Notes: generated from the letters alone by a model not told the origin. A DNA stretch of 64,000 bases from Schistosoma haematobium (GCF_000699445.3 NC_067197.1:24969809-25033808), one strand, 5' to 3'. Counted from the stretch's first letter, positions 48,970 through 58,199 are shown. A program made the numbers and translations.

Positions 48970-51900
48970 AAATATAAAACTTATTCAATATTTGTATTTG
49001 TGTTCTTCTCTTTTTCATTTTTACGGACTACGTTTCTGAAAATAACCATAGCCTTATACAAAATGGTGTTGTGAATACTGTTGAATATAACTTCGAATGA
49101 ATAAGCATTGAAAACTGGGAAGCAATAGATATTTGTCTTGGAATGTGATTTCATAGAAGTATGCATCCAAAATTGCAACAGAGACATACCTAAGTAGCTT
49201 CAGATTTTGTAGTGAGAGCTTAATCTACACACCACTACATTCAGTGGTTAAGATTCTTTTTTTCTATTAAAATACTAAACATATTGATCTCATATAGAAT
49301 GGAATGGTTTCCAAAGTATAAAATATAAGCTTTAGTTTCTTCATTCCATTTATGCAATACCACTAGTATAAACTTTACCAAAAAACATGACTTGAGATTT
49401 GAAAAATTATGTATTTTAGTAAAGAGAACACATTCGCTTTATTATTAAGTTGAATCATAGTGTTTCGAAACTTTGTAAGAAACTCAGTAAACATTAACCT
49501 AGAATCCTATTGTGATTGTGTGAAGTTCATGGTCAAAAGTCAAGGAACCAATGCAAAACATGCGTTTAATACATTTTAGTCTACAGTGATTATCTTAATG
49601 ATAATACTACTATAGAAGTTTTGGAGAGATTATACTTACTGATGACCAATTATGACAAGTAATTCTCTGAATTTTTTTCAGAAACCCTGAAAAACGAAGT
49701 TTAACCATGTCGAATGTAAGATAGCACCCCCAACAACAGCATTAGCAGATGGTTGTGCACTATTCCGACTCAGTGATATTATTCACTAGATCTGATGTTT
49801 CTGGTTCTTTTTTCCGACTGGATGGTGGATGCCCACCACTGAGGTTCCATATATTAGAACGAAAGAGCCATTTAAGACTCCTCGGTCTTCAGTGATTCTT
49901 TAACTAAGACCAAACCAAGAAGTAAACCATAAAGTTAATGATTATAAGAAATAGTTGAAGTGATATCTCATATCATTTATTTTACTTCATGATCAATCTT
50001 ACAATCATTATATAATTCAACTAGAAATAATCAGAATTATCTATAGTTAATTTTTAACCTAAAAGCATAAAAATTGAATGATGCTTTGACTTAGGACAAC
50101 TTTTAATCAACAGTTGATTTAATTGTCACGTCAACTATGAAAATCATTGATTCACATGAAATCCTTACTATAACTAAAACTGACAACAATAATACTAAAG
50201 AAGTGTAATTGTAACATTATTTCGAAAGTATAGAAAGTATAAAAATACGGTTATGTAAAACAGATTGAAACAAACCGAATTTATTTATTGTAACCGAATT
50301 GGCTATGAATTATCCATGGATAACAATAATTGGTATACATCGTTTTACATCAAACGTTTTGGGGGTTAAAAAAAACAAAAAATCATTTTTATATCAATCA
50401 ATACTTGTAAAACTATTTGTAATCAGTTTAAAGATGTACAGTTATAGTTGGGATTTGTTTCATTCATTAAATATGGGAATTAACATTAGATTTTATTCAT
50501 GAGATAAACACTGATATTAATGTCCATTAAAACAATTCTATATAATCAAACCATAAAGTTTAGAGTATACAAAGCAACATAACTAATGTAAGCTATTCAT
50601 GTTCCAAATTATTTTACGTTTTATTATGTCATACACTATTACAAATAGATTGGCATCATATGGATAATGATATTTAGCAAAACAGTAAAATATTCATTTA
50701 ATTCCATTATCCTATATTTTTTTTTACCTATTCAAATATTTAGTCTAACTTTAATCGTTATTGTGTATATCATGTAACCACATATTTTTAATATGACTGT
50801 CATCAGTTATAACATCAAATCTCTAACTTAACACGACTATTTCTTTGAATAATAATTTAAGCATCCACTTAGCTACAAAAGTTCTTATCTAATTGAATGT
50901 TTCCTTTGGGTTCTTAGAAGTTTTTATTCTTCTCACTATATTCGCATAATAAGCTACTGATAAATAAATATAGATTAGTAACTGTAAGGGTTTTAATTTT
51001 CATATCTTTAAGATTTAGAACTAAGATTTATTAGTCACTCACTAACCTATAAGGTTCCTGAATTAATGCCTCGATATCTACTGTATCCGTAAAGTAAAAT
51101 TTCAAAGAGCTTAAGCGTTCGCGTGCCAGAATGAATGTCATGAGTTTGAGTCATGTGTGTGGGTTCATGGATATGTACTGCTTCCAGATTTTCATGAATG
51201 GTCTAACTCATGTCGACTTATGAATTCAACTATTAATATTCAAAGTAACAACTTATAAGTGTTGAGTTATCGTTTGAGTACAAACGTCAAAAATGTCAAT
51301 TTATATTCACCTGATTATTTCATTACTAGTCACTGTATAACATGTAATATTTTGTATGTAAAATGATTTACTTTTTATTAACTTTTCTCTTATTTCATTC
51401 ACTGTATTACTAACTAACAAATTACAAATTATAAATAATAAGATTCATTTAGTGGAGTTTTGTTCTCTGAGCTGAATGGTTTGGTCGTCCAACTCAGAGA
51501 ACAAAACTCCACCGGAATCATCCATCTGAGCTACTAATCTTCTCTACCATCTCAATAAGATTCTTGTTAAATGATAACAAACTAAATTTTATAAAAAATA
51601 AATAATTTTATTTAATATAAACTATATCTCTATTTATTTGTATATTTAACTGTCAATCAGTAAACAAAATCAGTTTACTTTTACATTTCTATAGTATATC
51701 AGATGTACCATTTATTATAGCATTCTTAGTACGTTCTATACTTTTATGCTTATTTGTAAATAAAAGAAAAAAACAAGAAAAAACAAAAACAAACATACAA
51801 ACACAAACTTATTATATTTTTATTGGAAGAAAAAAAAAGAAAGAAAACTGAAAAACAAACATTATTGTTTGAAAATCAAGTTACTTTCTTTTATTTTTTT

Positions 51901-54900
51901 ATTATTTAATTAAACACTTTAAATAAAATACATTTTCATTAAAAATTTTTTAAAAAAACAACGTAAAGCTTAATTCATGAATTACATTTCGTGACAATTG
52001 TATTGGTGACTAAGTATTTCTATTTACAATTTTCTGTTTCATTTTTACAGTATTAAAAAAAGGAGAAGAAGAAAAAGAAAAAGAAAACATTATTGATGGT
52101 TCATATCATGGATTGACTTTAGTCAGATGATTATTGAAAACCAAAGTCATTTGAATATACTGTATGTATCAAGTGTATGTGTAATGTATAATATTGTTCA
52201 TCTTACTTATTTAGAACCCTTTAAGTTTTGCAATGAAAAAGTATTACTTTTAACAGAATGAGTTATTAAGCAAAGATGGATAGTGGCTAGTAGTGGAATC
52301 CATGACGCGCATTTCGTTCTATTTGGGACTCATCAGCTGGATGTACCTGCATCTCAGAGTTGATGTTCACTCTAGCACTCAAACTCAGTACCATTCACTT
52401 CAAACGCCATCACGTTACCCACTCAGCTACTGAGTCTTGATAGCCACTTGTTTTTGCAATGGGGTGAATCTTAATTCACTTGGTATTGTTTTGCTTGTAT
52501 CTTCCCACTGAGGTTTAAGACTGCAATTGATCAATCTGTTATTGGCATATGTGCATACTGTGAATTAAGGTAATATCGAAGCATACGCATCGTATGTATA
52601 TATTACCAATAACAGACTGATCAATTGCAGTCTTAAACCTCGATGGGAAGATACAAGCAAAACAATACCAAACGAATGAATTATTTTTATTTTACAAAGT
52701 TTTATATTGATAAATTTAGTGGATTCCTAATATAAGTGGTTTATAGTCAATTTGTTGTGAATTTTGTGAATACACTCAACAACTATGCTGTATGATGACT
52801 ATACAGTCATATGTATATATTCGTTATTGTTTTAGGCAACTTATTTAGATATTATGTAATAAGCACTAGATAAGTACATCCTTGGAATCCTGAAAGGAAG
52901 CGGAAAAGAGGAAGGCCAAAGAACACATTACGTCGGGAAATAGAAGCAGATATGAAAAAGATGAATAACAACTGGAAGTAGCTGGAAAGGATTGCTCATG
53001 ACAGACTTGGATGGAGAATGCTGGTGAGCGGCCTATGCTCCTTCACGAGGAGTAACAGACGTTAGCTTAACTTAACTTAGATAAGTACATCAAGTCATGA
53101 ATTTGTATAGGAATACTTTTGAACAAATCATCTAAATCTTTGATGACTTTAGATGTTCAACAATCACAGTAAGAAATATACAAATTTTTAGTGAAATTTG
53201 TCAAAAACATAATCAATTAAATGATACTTACTATTGAGGCATAAACTTTTCATGCTACAATTTATGTTAAAAATGTCGTATAGGTTGTGTTGGTTTTAGC
53301 TCGATAAAGACTTATCATAGGAACTAACTATTAACGTAATCTGCGCATGATATGATTACATCATTCAATGAAATATATTTATATATATATCGTTAAATTA
53401 TGAAACCCTAAATAAAGGGACTACTATTAGTTCGAGTTGAAAATTTCGATTAGGAAATAAAAATGATTCAAATCTATCAATGATACTTCAGGATGAATAA
53501 GTAAATTGAAACACAATCATAAAAACTCATAAATTATGCTTATATTTGTCAGTATCTATTGTCTATAATGTTTCATTGAATAATATTACTATCTTATGAT
53601 GATAGATCATGCAATAAATAAATCATATTGCCTAAACAATTGAATACGACGTATTGGATCTTGCTTTTATTTTAATCAATTTCATTTAGTGTATCATTCA
53701 AACTTAACTTTATTTGAAATTGATGTTAGTAAATTGATTGGTTTGATTACTACTAGTCACGATTGTCTAACAAAAATCTAATGTGATATATACTTTAGTA
53801 AAGTTACCTAGTCACACACACGAAATAAACAACTGAAACAAGCATTACTAATATTATCTTTATAGAATAAATAGTTTATTTAATAACCATAAGATGACTT
53901 ACCAATTGATTTTTATGATATAATAATTCCAAATTATCGATGCTTACAGAAAGCTCAATATTCGTAGATAAATCTATAGAATAAATGGAACATAGTCAAA
54001 TTTAAAGACGTTAACATTGATCATTGTTTAAATAGATAATGATAATTTTAATGTTTAGTGTTAAAAATACTTATATTTATTTTCATATTGATTGTTTAGA
54101 TCTCATTAATGTTAATCAGTCACTGAAATGCAGGTATATCCAGCTAACAAGTCCCAAATAAGATGAAACGTGATTCCTGAACTCCACCGCTAGAAACCAC
54201 CCATCTCTGTTGAAAACACCTATAGATATATATTTATATTTATATGCAATAAGAGATTACACTGAAAACTGAAAGAAATTTAATGGTTAAATCTGTTTTA
54301 GTCTTGACTAATAATTACGGTGCATTACGTGATCACTAATCTAGACTGAATGTCACTTTAACAGTAGAAGTGTTTAAATATTCCACAGAAAGGCTCGGAT
54401 TCAGACTTAAAACTTGTTTTATAAACTGTCGTCAAAGAAGTTCATACTTACCTAAGAATCCTACGGTATACAATACTTCCTATAAATTTTTTATTGAAAT
54501 GAACATTTGAAATTAGCATGGAAGTAACTAGGAGGATTTCAAAACTTTATGGAATAATAATCATATCATTATAAGACTAGGATACTTAATACAATTGTTT
54601 AAGTATGAAACTCTACACTTATTTTACACAATATTTATACGTATTTATACAAAGATGATACAATTTAGTTTTATTTCTCAATTTGTAACACAAATAAATG
54701 TCTAGATTCGTTCAATCGACTGGTCTTTCAACTTTTAACTAGTTATTTGGCTATACTTTAATATCTCACTTTTCTTCATAACTCCTGAGAACAATTCTTG
54801 CATAGTCTGATCAAATTAAACAAAAATTTTGATAGATAACTAATTATCTTCTATAGTAAGTAGAATGTGTAAATATTGGTCAGTAAATATTACTTACATC

Positions 54901-55730
54901 GTTTTAAATAATTTAATGTTGAAAAATAAAATTTAATAGTTGAATTCATGAGTCTATCTAAGCTAAATCACCATTGAAAACTCAGAAGCACTAAATGGTC
55001 GTTTTATCCTAGTGTAGGACTCTTCAGAAGTGTGCATCTAGGATCCTGCAAAAGGTATTCGACCAGTGAATTCAACTATTAAAATTACAACAAAATCTGT
55101 AAACCTCATTCTGATCATAAAAATAAATTAGTGAGATTTCTATTAGACAAGTTATTTAGTACAACTGCTATGAAACAAACATTCATATTATTTGTGCGTT
55201 AAATTCTGTTATTATTTGTTTTAATATTTGAATTGTAGATGCTAGATTATAACATTATAAGATGCTTGTGGATTATTCAATATCAAATACTTTATGAAAT
55301 GTTTAGATTTTATTCGTTTTGAAGACTCCTTTAAAAAAAGTACTTGTACGCGGTATCAAAACTTGTAAATATGACGAATGTATACAGGATTCCAGCTGAG
55401 AATCCATAAACAAAGCTATTATCATTATCACAGTTAGTTATATATAATAAACCCTTATGGGACAGGGTAATTTTACATTGGTTTTCAGGAGAACCAGACA
55501 CCATCCGGACTTTCACGTGACAACCTAAACAGTACAGCTCAACCCTGTTTAACAGGAGAACCAGACATCATTATGCTAGACGTTTACCATTTAAATATTT
55601 TCTATTAACTCAAAATTTATATAGGTTATGTCAAAATAAAAGATAACTACCAGAAGATAGCTTTGGTCCCATTGATGGACCTGGTAAGTAACGATATAAC
55701 TGAATCCATAATTGTTCCAACAGTTCAGGG
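23941..55730 (-). CDS. Divergent Cys-loop ligand-gated ion channel subunit, seven exons, 5' end missing
   Basis: Seven exons join in matching phase: 55730-55651, 53973-53903, 36874-36495, 32903-32821, 29483-29352, 27761-27064, 24417-23941. They encode 639 residues ending in TAA. Order along the partial protein: an N-terminal helix-like segment ending LPGPSMGP; a strand with EWPVTDSRV (loop D position); VWHPQL (loop A position); VVPDGDG; the Cys-loop, C184 and C198 with 13 residues between; M1 about 266-286 with PP; an M2-like segment about 297-313; M3 about 324-346; a Cys/Asn-rich cytoplasmic loop; M4 about 592-616. This order is diagnostic of the pentameric Cys-loop family in the plasma membrane. 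Ligand and ion selectivity cannot be told: M2 lacks the usual basic residue and small pore residues. The signal peptide exon lies upstream and was not found. Family call firm, subtype unknown. Confidence 0.85.
24730..24788 (-). ncRNA. Hammerhead ribozyme, family B, stem III mismatch
   Basis: CTGAGGA, GTCC/GGAC with loop CATACTA, GAAA, triplet GTC. One base of stem III is changed (AGG/CCG). Confidence 0.65.
24985..25042 (+). ncRNA. Hammerhead ribozyme, family B, core intact
   Basis: CTGAGGA at 24998-25004, stem II GTCC/GGAC, GAAA at 25020-25023, stem III CGG/CCG, cleavage after 25031 (GTC), stem I CACTG/CAGCG with one mismatch plus an outer GGA/TCC helix. Confidence 0.75.
25268..25618 (+). 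mobile_element. Solo LTR (family L2), 351 nt
   Basis: TGTTAGGGATGC...CCCGTTACAACA flanked by a perfect 4-nt duplication GAAT (25264-25267 and 25619-25622). It contains the TATA-like GGTATATAAACAGAG at about 25430 with a GC-rich stretch downstream, as expected of a U3-R-U5. Orientation is taken from the TATA. No internal region. Confidence 0.75.
25900..26260 (-). mobile_element. Family B SINE, full length
   Basis: On the minus strand, tRNA-like head GGTCCAGTAGGTTAAGCG and GGGTTCGAATCC, ribozyme at 25957-26014 (core and GAAA intact, G-T at the base of stem II, one stem III mismatch), and tail GGTCTAACATCAACTGG. It lies in the last channel intron. Confidence 0.75.
27064..27761 (-). CDS. Channel gene exon f: M1, M2-like, M3 and Cys-rich cytoplasmic loop
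   Basis: The acceptor is TTTATAG|GTCC; the open frame upstream of it to 27798 is intron. The donor is AGA|GTAAGT. M1 contains [20 protein letters not shown], keeping the conserved proline. The M2 position is [16 protein letters not shown], bulky and aromatic. M3 contains [19 protein letters not shown]. The loop after it holds [16 protein letters not shown] and is rich in Gly, Ser and Asn. Six hydrophobic or aromatic residues replace small pore residues, so a normal pore is doubtful. Confidence 0.85.
27840..28290 (-). mobile_element. Penelope-like element fragment, 3' end
   Basis: Terminal repeat 27850-28070 as in 22562-22812, including an (AAT)n run (28026-28060). On the minus strand it is preceded by an ORF end resembling LYKSVRARI...[11 protein letters not shown], with a frameshift. 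5' truncated. Confidence 0.7.
29352..29483 (-). CDS. Channel gene exon e: beta7-beta10 of ligand-binding domain
   Basis: A 132-nt exon with acceptor TTTTTCAG and donor CTG|GTAGGT, phase 1 on both sides. It reads [39 protein letters not shown], then IDKS. The IIKWTE stretch sits where V.Y.W occurs in family members. Extra adjacent cysteines (KCCLL) are unusual here. Confidence 0.8.
31255..31525 (+). mobile_element. Solo LTR (family L1), old copy
   Basis: ATATAAGTAGTATG near the start and TTCTCCTTCACTACA at the end. The first 20 nt are diverged and no duplication is visible. Confidence 0.6.
32821..32903 (-). CDS. Channel gene exon d: the Cys-loop
   Basis: An 83-nt exon with acceptor TTTATAG and donor CAAG|GTAAAG. 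It encodes [20 protein letters not shown], two cysteines exactly 13 residues apart, the family hallmark. The usual F.FP.D..C interior is replaced by [10 protein letters not shown], so the canonical Pro and Asp of the loop tip are missing. Confidence 0.85.
34018..34580. mobile_element. Family B SINE: full minus copy joined to a partial plus copy
   Basis: 34018-34435 is a complete minus copy (tail, ribozyme, tRNA-like head, body). At 34436 it turns into a plus-oriented fragment holding only the ribozyme and tail. Ribozymes: 34057-34112 minus has a mutated stem II base; 34448-34502 plus has its cleavage triplet changed to CTC. Confidence 0.75.
34860..35275 (+). mobile_element. Family C hammerhead-like SINE, longer copy
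   Basis: Contains the tRNA-like B box GGGATCGAATCC, then about 60 nt later the hammerhead-like core, then a tail shared with 18090-18290. The order (B box, ribozyme, tail) is that of families A and B, though the sequence is different. Confidence 0.6.
35062..35104 (+). ncRNA. Hammerhead-like motif, family C
   Basis: Identical in all core positions to 18071-18113, including the C-C at the base of stem II. Confidence 0.5.
36495..36874 (-). CDS. Channel gene exon c: loop D, loop A and a long insertion
   Basis: Acceptor TTATTCAG, donor AAAG|GTTTGT. It begins [19 protein letters not shown] (standard form F.R..W.D.RL) and continues to [13 protein letters not shown] (standard form W.PD). About 45 residues rich in Ser, Asn and Arg follow, with no counterpart in a typical receptor, before the strand [14 protein letters not shown]. 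The exon ends on two bases of a Ser codon completed by the next exon. Confidence 0.85.
37924..38172 (+). pseudogene. PLE ORF C-terminus with part of GIY-YIG domain
   Basis: Open from the arm to [15 protein letters not shown] (the R..EH of GIY-YIG), [20 protein letters not shown], then [20 protein letters not shown], ending LSLPW. A different PLE lineage from the one at 13493, as the identity is limited. Confidence 0.8.
38269..38412 (+). ncRNA. Candidate HDV-like self-cleaving ribozyme at the element's 5' terminus
   Basis: P1 CCCGACC (38269-38275)/GGTCGGG (38298-38304); P2 GCTGCT (38279-38284)/AGCAGC (38407-38412); P3 ACC (38285-38287)/GGT (38295-38297) closing the 7-nt loop TTGACGC; P4 CTTGCC (38305-38310)/GGTAAG (38395-38400); J4/2 CTAAA (38402-38406), fitting the CNRA pattern with the catalytic C. 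Segment spacing is within one nucleotide of the HDV ribozyme through P1, P3, L3 and P1'. P1.1 is not clear, and position 1 is C instead of the usual G. Confidence 0.65.
38607..40116 (+). pseudogene. Endonuclease region of RTE-like ORF (frameshifted)
   Basis: An apurinic/apyrimidinic-type endonuclease that would nick target DNA for reverse transcription. Frame 1 (38607-39320) carries [15 protein letters not shown] (the N motif) and [12 protein letters not shown] (the catalytic E motif). Near 39275 the reading moves to a second frame (39274-40116) with [24 protein letters not shown] and DSHHALV, the later catalytic motifs. A short frame upstream from 38386 overlaps the ribozyme and may be the N-terminus. 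The next shift, near 40108 in an A run, returns to the first frame, so the two shifts cancel. Confidence 0.85.
40126..41951 (+). pseudogene. Reverse transcriptase region of RTE-like ORF (one in-frame stop)
   Basis: Continues from the endonuclease after a one-base shift. An in-frame TGA at 40332-40334 stands where W is expected; then 490 codons are open to the stop at 41949-41951. Motifs: [65 protein letters not shown], the catalytic [11 protein letters not shown], and FTYLGSLIS. The C-terminal domain has [19 protein letters not shown] and [13 protein letters not shown], typical of RTE-clade elements. Few lesions in 3.9 kb point to a moderately recent insertion. Confidence 0.9.
42466..42513 (+). 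ncRNA. Hammerhead-like fold near 3' end of the PLE
   Basis: Stem I GCAG/CTGC, core TTGATGA, then GAAA and a stem III formed by the 20-nt near-palindrome around GAATTC, ending in triplet ATT before CTGC. Stem II (GAACCTAAC) hardly pairs, so this copy is probably inactive. The inverted copy is at 37662-37709. Confidence 0.4.
44085..44579 (-). mobile_element. Family B SINE, tandem dimer (second unit truncated)
   Basis: A full unit 44085-44483 is followed directly by the tail and half ribozyme of a second unit (44484-44579), head to tail. The second unit stops inside stem II (GGGACTCCT), where an SMalpha-type copy begins. Confidence 0.8.
44138..44195 (-). ncRNA. Hammerhead ribozyme, family B, best-preserved copy
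   Basis: Stem I GCACTG/CAGTGC perfect, CTGAGGA, stem II GTCC/GGAC with loop CATACCA, GAAA, stem III CGG/CCG, triplet GTC. Every consensus position is met. Confidence 0.8.
44592..44767 (-). mobile_element. SMalpha-type SINE
   Basis: tRNA-like TAGCTAAGTGGATAACGCG and GGGTTCGAGTC on the minus strand. Ribozyme at 44616-44666 with core TTGACGA (C3 to U), stem II GTTC/GGAC and GAAA. It abuts the family B dimer at the broken ribozyme. Confidence 0.75.
45590..45800 (+). mobile_element. SMalpha-type SINE, decayed
   Basis: ATACGAGTCCTAGAGTGAAC and ACTGATGAGCACC...AATAGGAT survive; GAAA is lost. Confidence 0.55.
46711..48080 (+). pseudogene. Reverse transcriptase of RTE/SR2-like element with four stops
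   Basis: One frame throughout: [83 protein letters not shown], and a C-terminal region to [11 protein letters not shown]. In-frame stops at 46889-46891 (Q to stop), 47834-47836 (R to stop) and two more beyond 47950. Substitutions without indels suggest decay by point mutation after insertion. Confidence 0.85.
46711..48090 (+). mobile_element. RTE/SR2-like retrotransposon, 5'-truncated
   Basis: Flanked by the 11-nt duplication CAATATTTCCT (46700-46710 and 48091-48101). Same family as 18848-19831 but longer at the 5' end, covering the RT fingers. Confidence 0.85.
48272..48313. repeat. (AT)n microsatellite
   Basis: About 20 AT units. Confidence 0.95.
48914..48966. repeat. (CT)n(AT)n compound microsatellite
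   Basis: Eight or more CT units followed by about 17 AT units. Confidence 0.95.
49795..49895 (+). mobile_element. Family B SINE ribozyme remnant
   Basis: GGATGCCCACCACTGAGG, TTCCATATATTAGAACGAAAG: the core has lost bases between CTGAGG and stem II. Nothing of the tRNA-like head is clear. Confidence 0.5.
51105..51240 (+). mobile_element. Family B SINE with ribozyme deleted
   Basis: TTAAGCGTTCGCGTGCC and the tail CTTCCAGATTTTCATGAATGG survive, joined without the hammerhead. Confidence 0.5.
51452..51545. repeat. Hairpin-forming fragment of PLE terminal repeat (family D)
   Basis: Perfect 20-nt inverted arms (51452-51471 and 51493-51512) separated by 21 nt. The right side continues into the rest of the repeat known from 2280. 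The ribozyme-like part is missing at the turn. Confidence 0.6.
52262..52674. mobile_element. SMalpha-type SINE with inverted flank
   Basis: 52262-52480 is a minus copy with tRNA-like head and ribozyme. Its continuation (52480-52565) is repeated inverted at 52590-52671, forming arms of about 80 nt. Confidence 0.75.
52295..52346 (-). ncRNA. Hammerhead ribozyme, SMalpha type, nearly intact
   Basis: Core CTGATGA, loop CAAATA, GAAA, stem III ATGC/GCGT, triplet GTC. Stem II has one mismatch (GTCC/GAAC) and the first stem I pair is lost. Confidence 0.65.
52881..53077 (+). mobile_element. RTE/SR2-like element, 3' end only
   Basis: 197 nt matching the end of the RT ORF (GGAAGCGGAAAAGAGGAAGG) plus a (CTTAA)n tail, flanked by the 14-nt duplication TAGATAAGTACATC (52867-52880 and 53078-53091). 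Confidence 0.85.
53903..53973 (-). CDS. Channel gene exon b: beta1-beta2 strands
   Basis: A 71-nt exon with acceptor TTCTATAG and consensus donor GTAAGT. It enters in phase 1 and leaves in phase 0, exactly what its neighbours need. It reads [20 protein letters not shown], then NQL, matching the V.V.I.V..I..ISE...Y stretch of Cys-loop receptors. A 17-kb intron full of mobile elements separates it from the next exon. Confidence 0.75.
54108..54230 (+). mobile_element. SMalpha-type SINE remnant
   Basis: ATCCAGCTAACAAGTCCC and AATAAGATGAAACG: hammerhead with a mutated core. Confidence 0.55.
54937..55085 (-). mobile_element. Family B SINE remnant
   Basis: The tail and a ribozyme remain on the minus strand. 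The core CTGAAGA is kept but GAAA is TAAA, so it is dead. It is flanked by short inverted TGAATTCA... stretches. Confidence 0.6.
55651..55730 (-). CDS. Channel gene exon a (first visible): N-terminal helix of ligand-binding domain
   Basis: The acceptor TTTTCAG precedes it and the donor CTG|GTAGTT follows. In the frame that begins one base into the exon it reads [20 protein letters not shown] and onwards. This matches the LL..L...Y....RP..GPP signature that opens Cys-loop ectodomains. A second frame is also open across these 80 nt, but only this one joins the next exon in phase (phase 1). At least one further exon with the start codon must lie upstream. Confidence 0.7.
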
Positions 55731-56192
55731 CTGAAAACATTTAAAGAAACAAAAAGATGAAATTTTAAAGTATATTCATTATACATATATTTAATGTCAT
55801 TTATCACTATTTACTAAACTAAAACATAGTAGGTGTGGTGATATTGATCAATAGTAGTTAACAATAATGAAAATAAATTCATTCTTGACTTTCCTAAAAA
55901 ATCTTTATTTTCAGTGTTATTTATCATTCATCTTGCTGTGTTGAAGTAATGAGATAATTTACCAGATGTAGATTATTGTCAGTTTCTACATTGACTAACT
56001 GATATATTGTTTTTCATTAATAGATGTTACTTCAAATGTTTATAATACATTTTAGAGTGTTAGTGTGATACATCAGTTTGTTACTCAAATTAATGGTTAT
56101 TTTAATATATGTTATATTTGCAAACAAATTATAAATCAAATTACCTAGTTATTATTAGCATTATCTTCTGTAAATTATGAAATACACATACT

Positions 56193-56471
56193 GTGGCGTG
56201 TGCTACTTATATTGACATAAGTAGTGTATGATATTAGTCGTGAACAGAAGGTCTGGCAGCAGAGAGACAAGAGGATCGAACAGTAAAGAATGGAAACAAA
56301 ATGCAATTTGCATGAAAATGCAAGAACAATGAAGTCTGAGTCATTTTGAGACAATTGATGGACATTTTGCAAATTAAGCATTTACTTCATGATTGTTACA
56401 TTTTATTAACAAGTCCTGTAATTTTGTGTTAAATGCATTCGACTGTCCCCAACCGTGTTCTCTTCACTGCA
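56193..56471 (+). mobile_element. Solo LTR (family L1), 279 nt
   Basis: TGTGGCGTGTGCT to CTTCACTGCA with a perfect 4-nt duplication ATAC (56189-56192 and 56472-56475). Carries the CTACTTATAT inverted repeat. Confidence 0.75.
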
Positions 56472-57737
56472 ATACCAGCTTAGAAACCAAAAGGGTTAAA
56501 TATGCCTTAAATTGACTCAAGTGAGAAACTGGATTCATCTAGTATAACTACATATACAATGAATTTAATCTTTTTTTTTAATTTGAGAGATGAGCTAATT
56601 ATAATCCTACTTTGATAATAAAATTCTAAAATCAATAATCTATGGAACTTAACGGTCAGATAATTTCTTAAGTTATTCAAACTGCATTAAATAAAAATAT
56701 AGCTATTATTTATATGAATATTTGTGAGGTGTAAGTGAATAGTTTGACTGTAGTTGACCACTGAGTAAATAGGGGGTCTTAAATATAAAATTTGTATATT
56801 TAATAATTGCAGCAATTTAAACCTAAACACTCCCAGTTTTTCGTTTGGCATGAATATAACCTGTATATGAGATTTATAGACAGCGAGATATCATATATTT
56901 TGTATTGAAAGTGATTTTTAGTCGATCTTGAATTAACAATGTGTAAATCATTTTGTATAAGTCACATCATGGACTGACTTTAATCAGACAACCATTTACA
57001 ACATTTGAAGAGTCACATTCCCAAACGAATCAGACATTCGATGCTTTCTGATTTTTACTGATTGTCTAACAAAGGTCAAATCATGGTTACAATCATAAAA
57101 GTCAATAATCTTTACAAACCCACTAAACGTAGTAAATCCTCATGAAATGTTTTTCATATTAACATAATTGTTGAAATGCTGTAACCGAAATTCAAATAAA
57201 AACAATAGTGATAATTTTTTATCCATACTTTTCAATTGAGAAGACAGATAATCAGAACTTAACTTAATTGATGCACAAGGAAAATAATGACGTCTATCCA
57301 CTGTGATCTATTTTTAGAAGTGTTTAGGTAAACAGTCAGTTTATTTCCTAAATTATGTAATTGAAAAATGTAAATTTTTATTATTGTATTAACAAGAGAA
57401 TTATGTAACGTATCGCTCACTCTTGAGGAGTTAAAGTTTGCCGGTGAATTGGTGAATAGAGGCGGATAATTCATGACTAATTATTTCAATGCATATATGT
57501 GTGTGAAACATAAAGGTGTTTGTATACATCTATCGAAATGTGAAGTGTAGAAATACTGTAAGAGCGAAAATGGATAGAAAACCTAAAAGAAAAACATTTC
57601 CTGGAAATATTTTACAGAATGATCTATTCACAAATAAGTAAATAAATACTTTCTGATTAAACTATCTGTATTAACCTAGTTTTGTAAATATTGTTATTTG
57701 ATATGAAAGTTGGTGAATTGATTTGGAATCTAGTGAT

Positions 57738-58025
57738 GGTGAGACTATAATTTATGGACGACCTTTAGGTGACGCTAAAGTGTACTTGAGAATGTCCACC
57801 TACTGACTAGAGCTAAATGAGGGTCTTTAACCAACGTTAAAGATAAGGATTATGATTTACAGTTGATGGTCAGATATAGGGATTAGATTTAGTGTTTTCA
57901 TCACGAACTAACATCAGCTGAAATGTCAAGACGCTATTTAACCAAATGGATAAAGACTTTCGCGCCGAAATGCAAAACATGTTATCGTAAATCTGATTGG
58001 TTCGTCCATAAATTATAGTTTCACC
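57738..58025. mobile_element. MITE, 288 nt, 24-nt terminal inverted repeats, 8-nt duplication
   Basis: Ends GGTGAGACTATAATTTATGG and its complement CCATAAATTATAGTTTCACC (one mismatch), flanked by the perfect duplication CTAGTGAT (57730-57737 and 58026-58033). An 8-bp duplication suits a hAT-like transposase acting in trans; no coding capacity here. Confidence 0.8.
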
Positions 58026-58199
58026 CTAGTGATTTATGAACTGTAATTTTAAATTAGAAGATCAGCAAACTCTTTGTCAGTTTCAAGTAGTTAAAATTCA
58101 TAGTAATGAAGATTAATTTTAGAAAGGTATTTGCTAAGAGTTACAAAACACCTATCTAGTAGTAGGTTAGTAATAATTCGATCAATTATCAAATATGTA

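Larger units (their letters stand above)
36875..53902 (-). other. 17-kb intron of the channel gene
   Basis: Holds the nested elements at 37.6-42.8 kb, SINEs, two RTE copies and microsatellites. Stretches 42831-44084, 45801-46699, 48102-49794 and 49896-51104 contain nothing I can name. Confidence 0.6.

Noticed and set aside
51045..51108. Minus-strand [15 protein letters not shown] followed by a GT, resembling a Cys-loop N-terminal segment
   Set aside because: It would duplicate the segment in 55651-55730, and the phase chain already closes with 53903-53973.
57259..57474. Minus-strand frame of 71 codons upstream of the first visible channel exon, possible signal exon
   Set aside because: No signal peptide, no clear donor in the right phase, low-complexity AT-rich codons.
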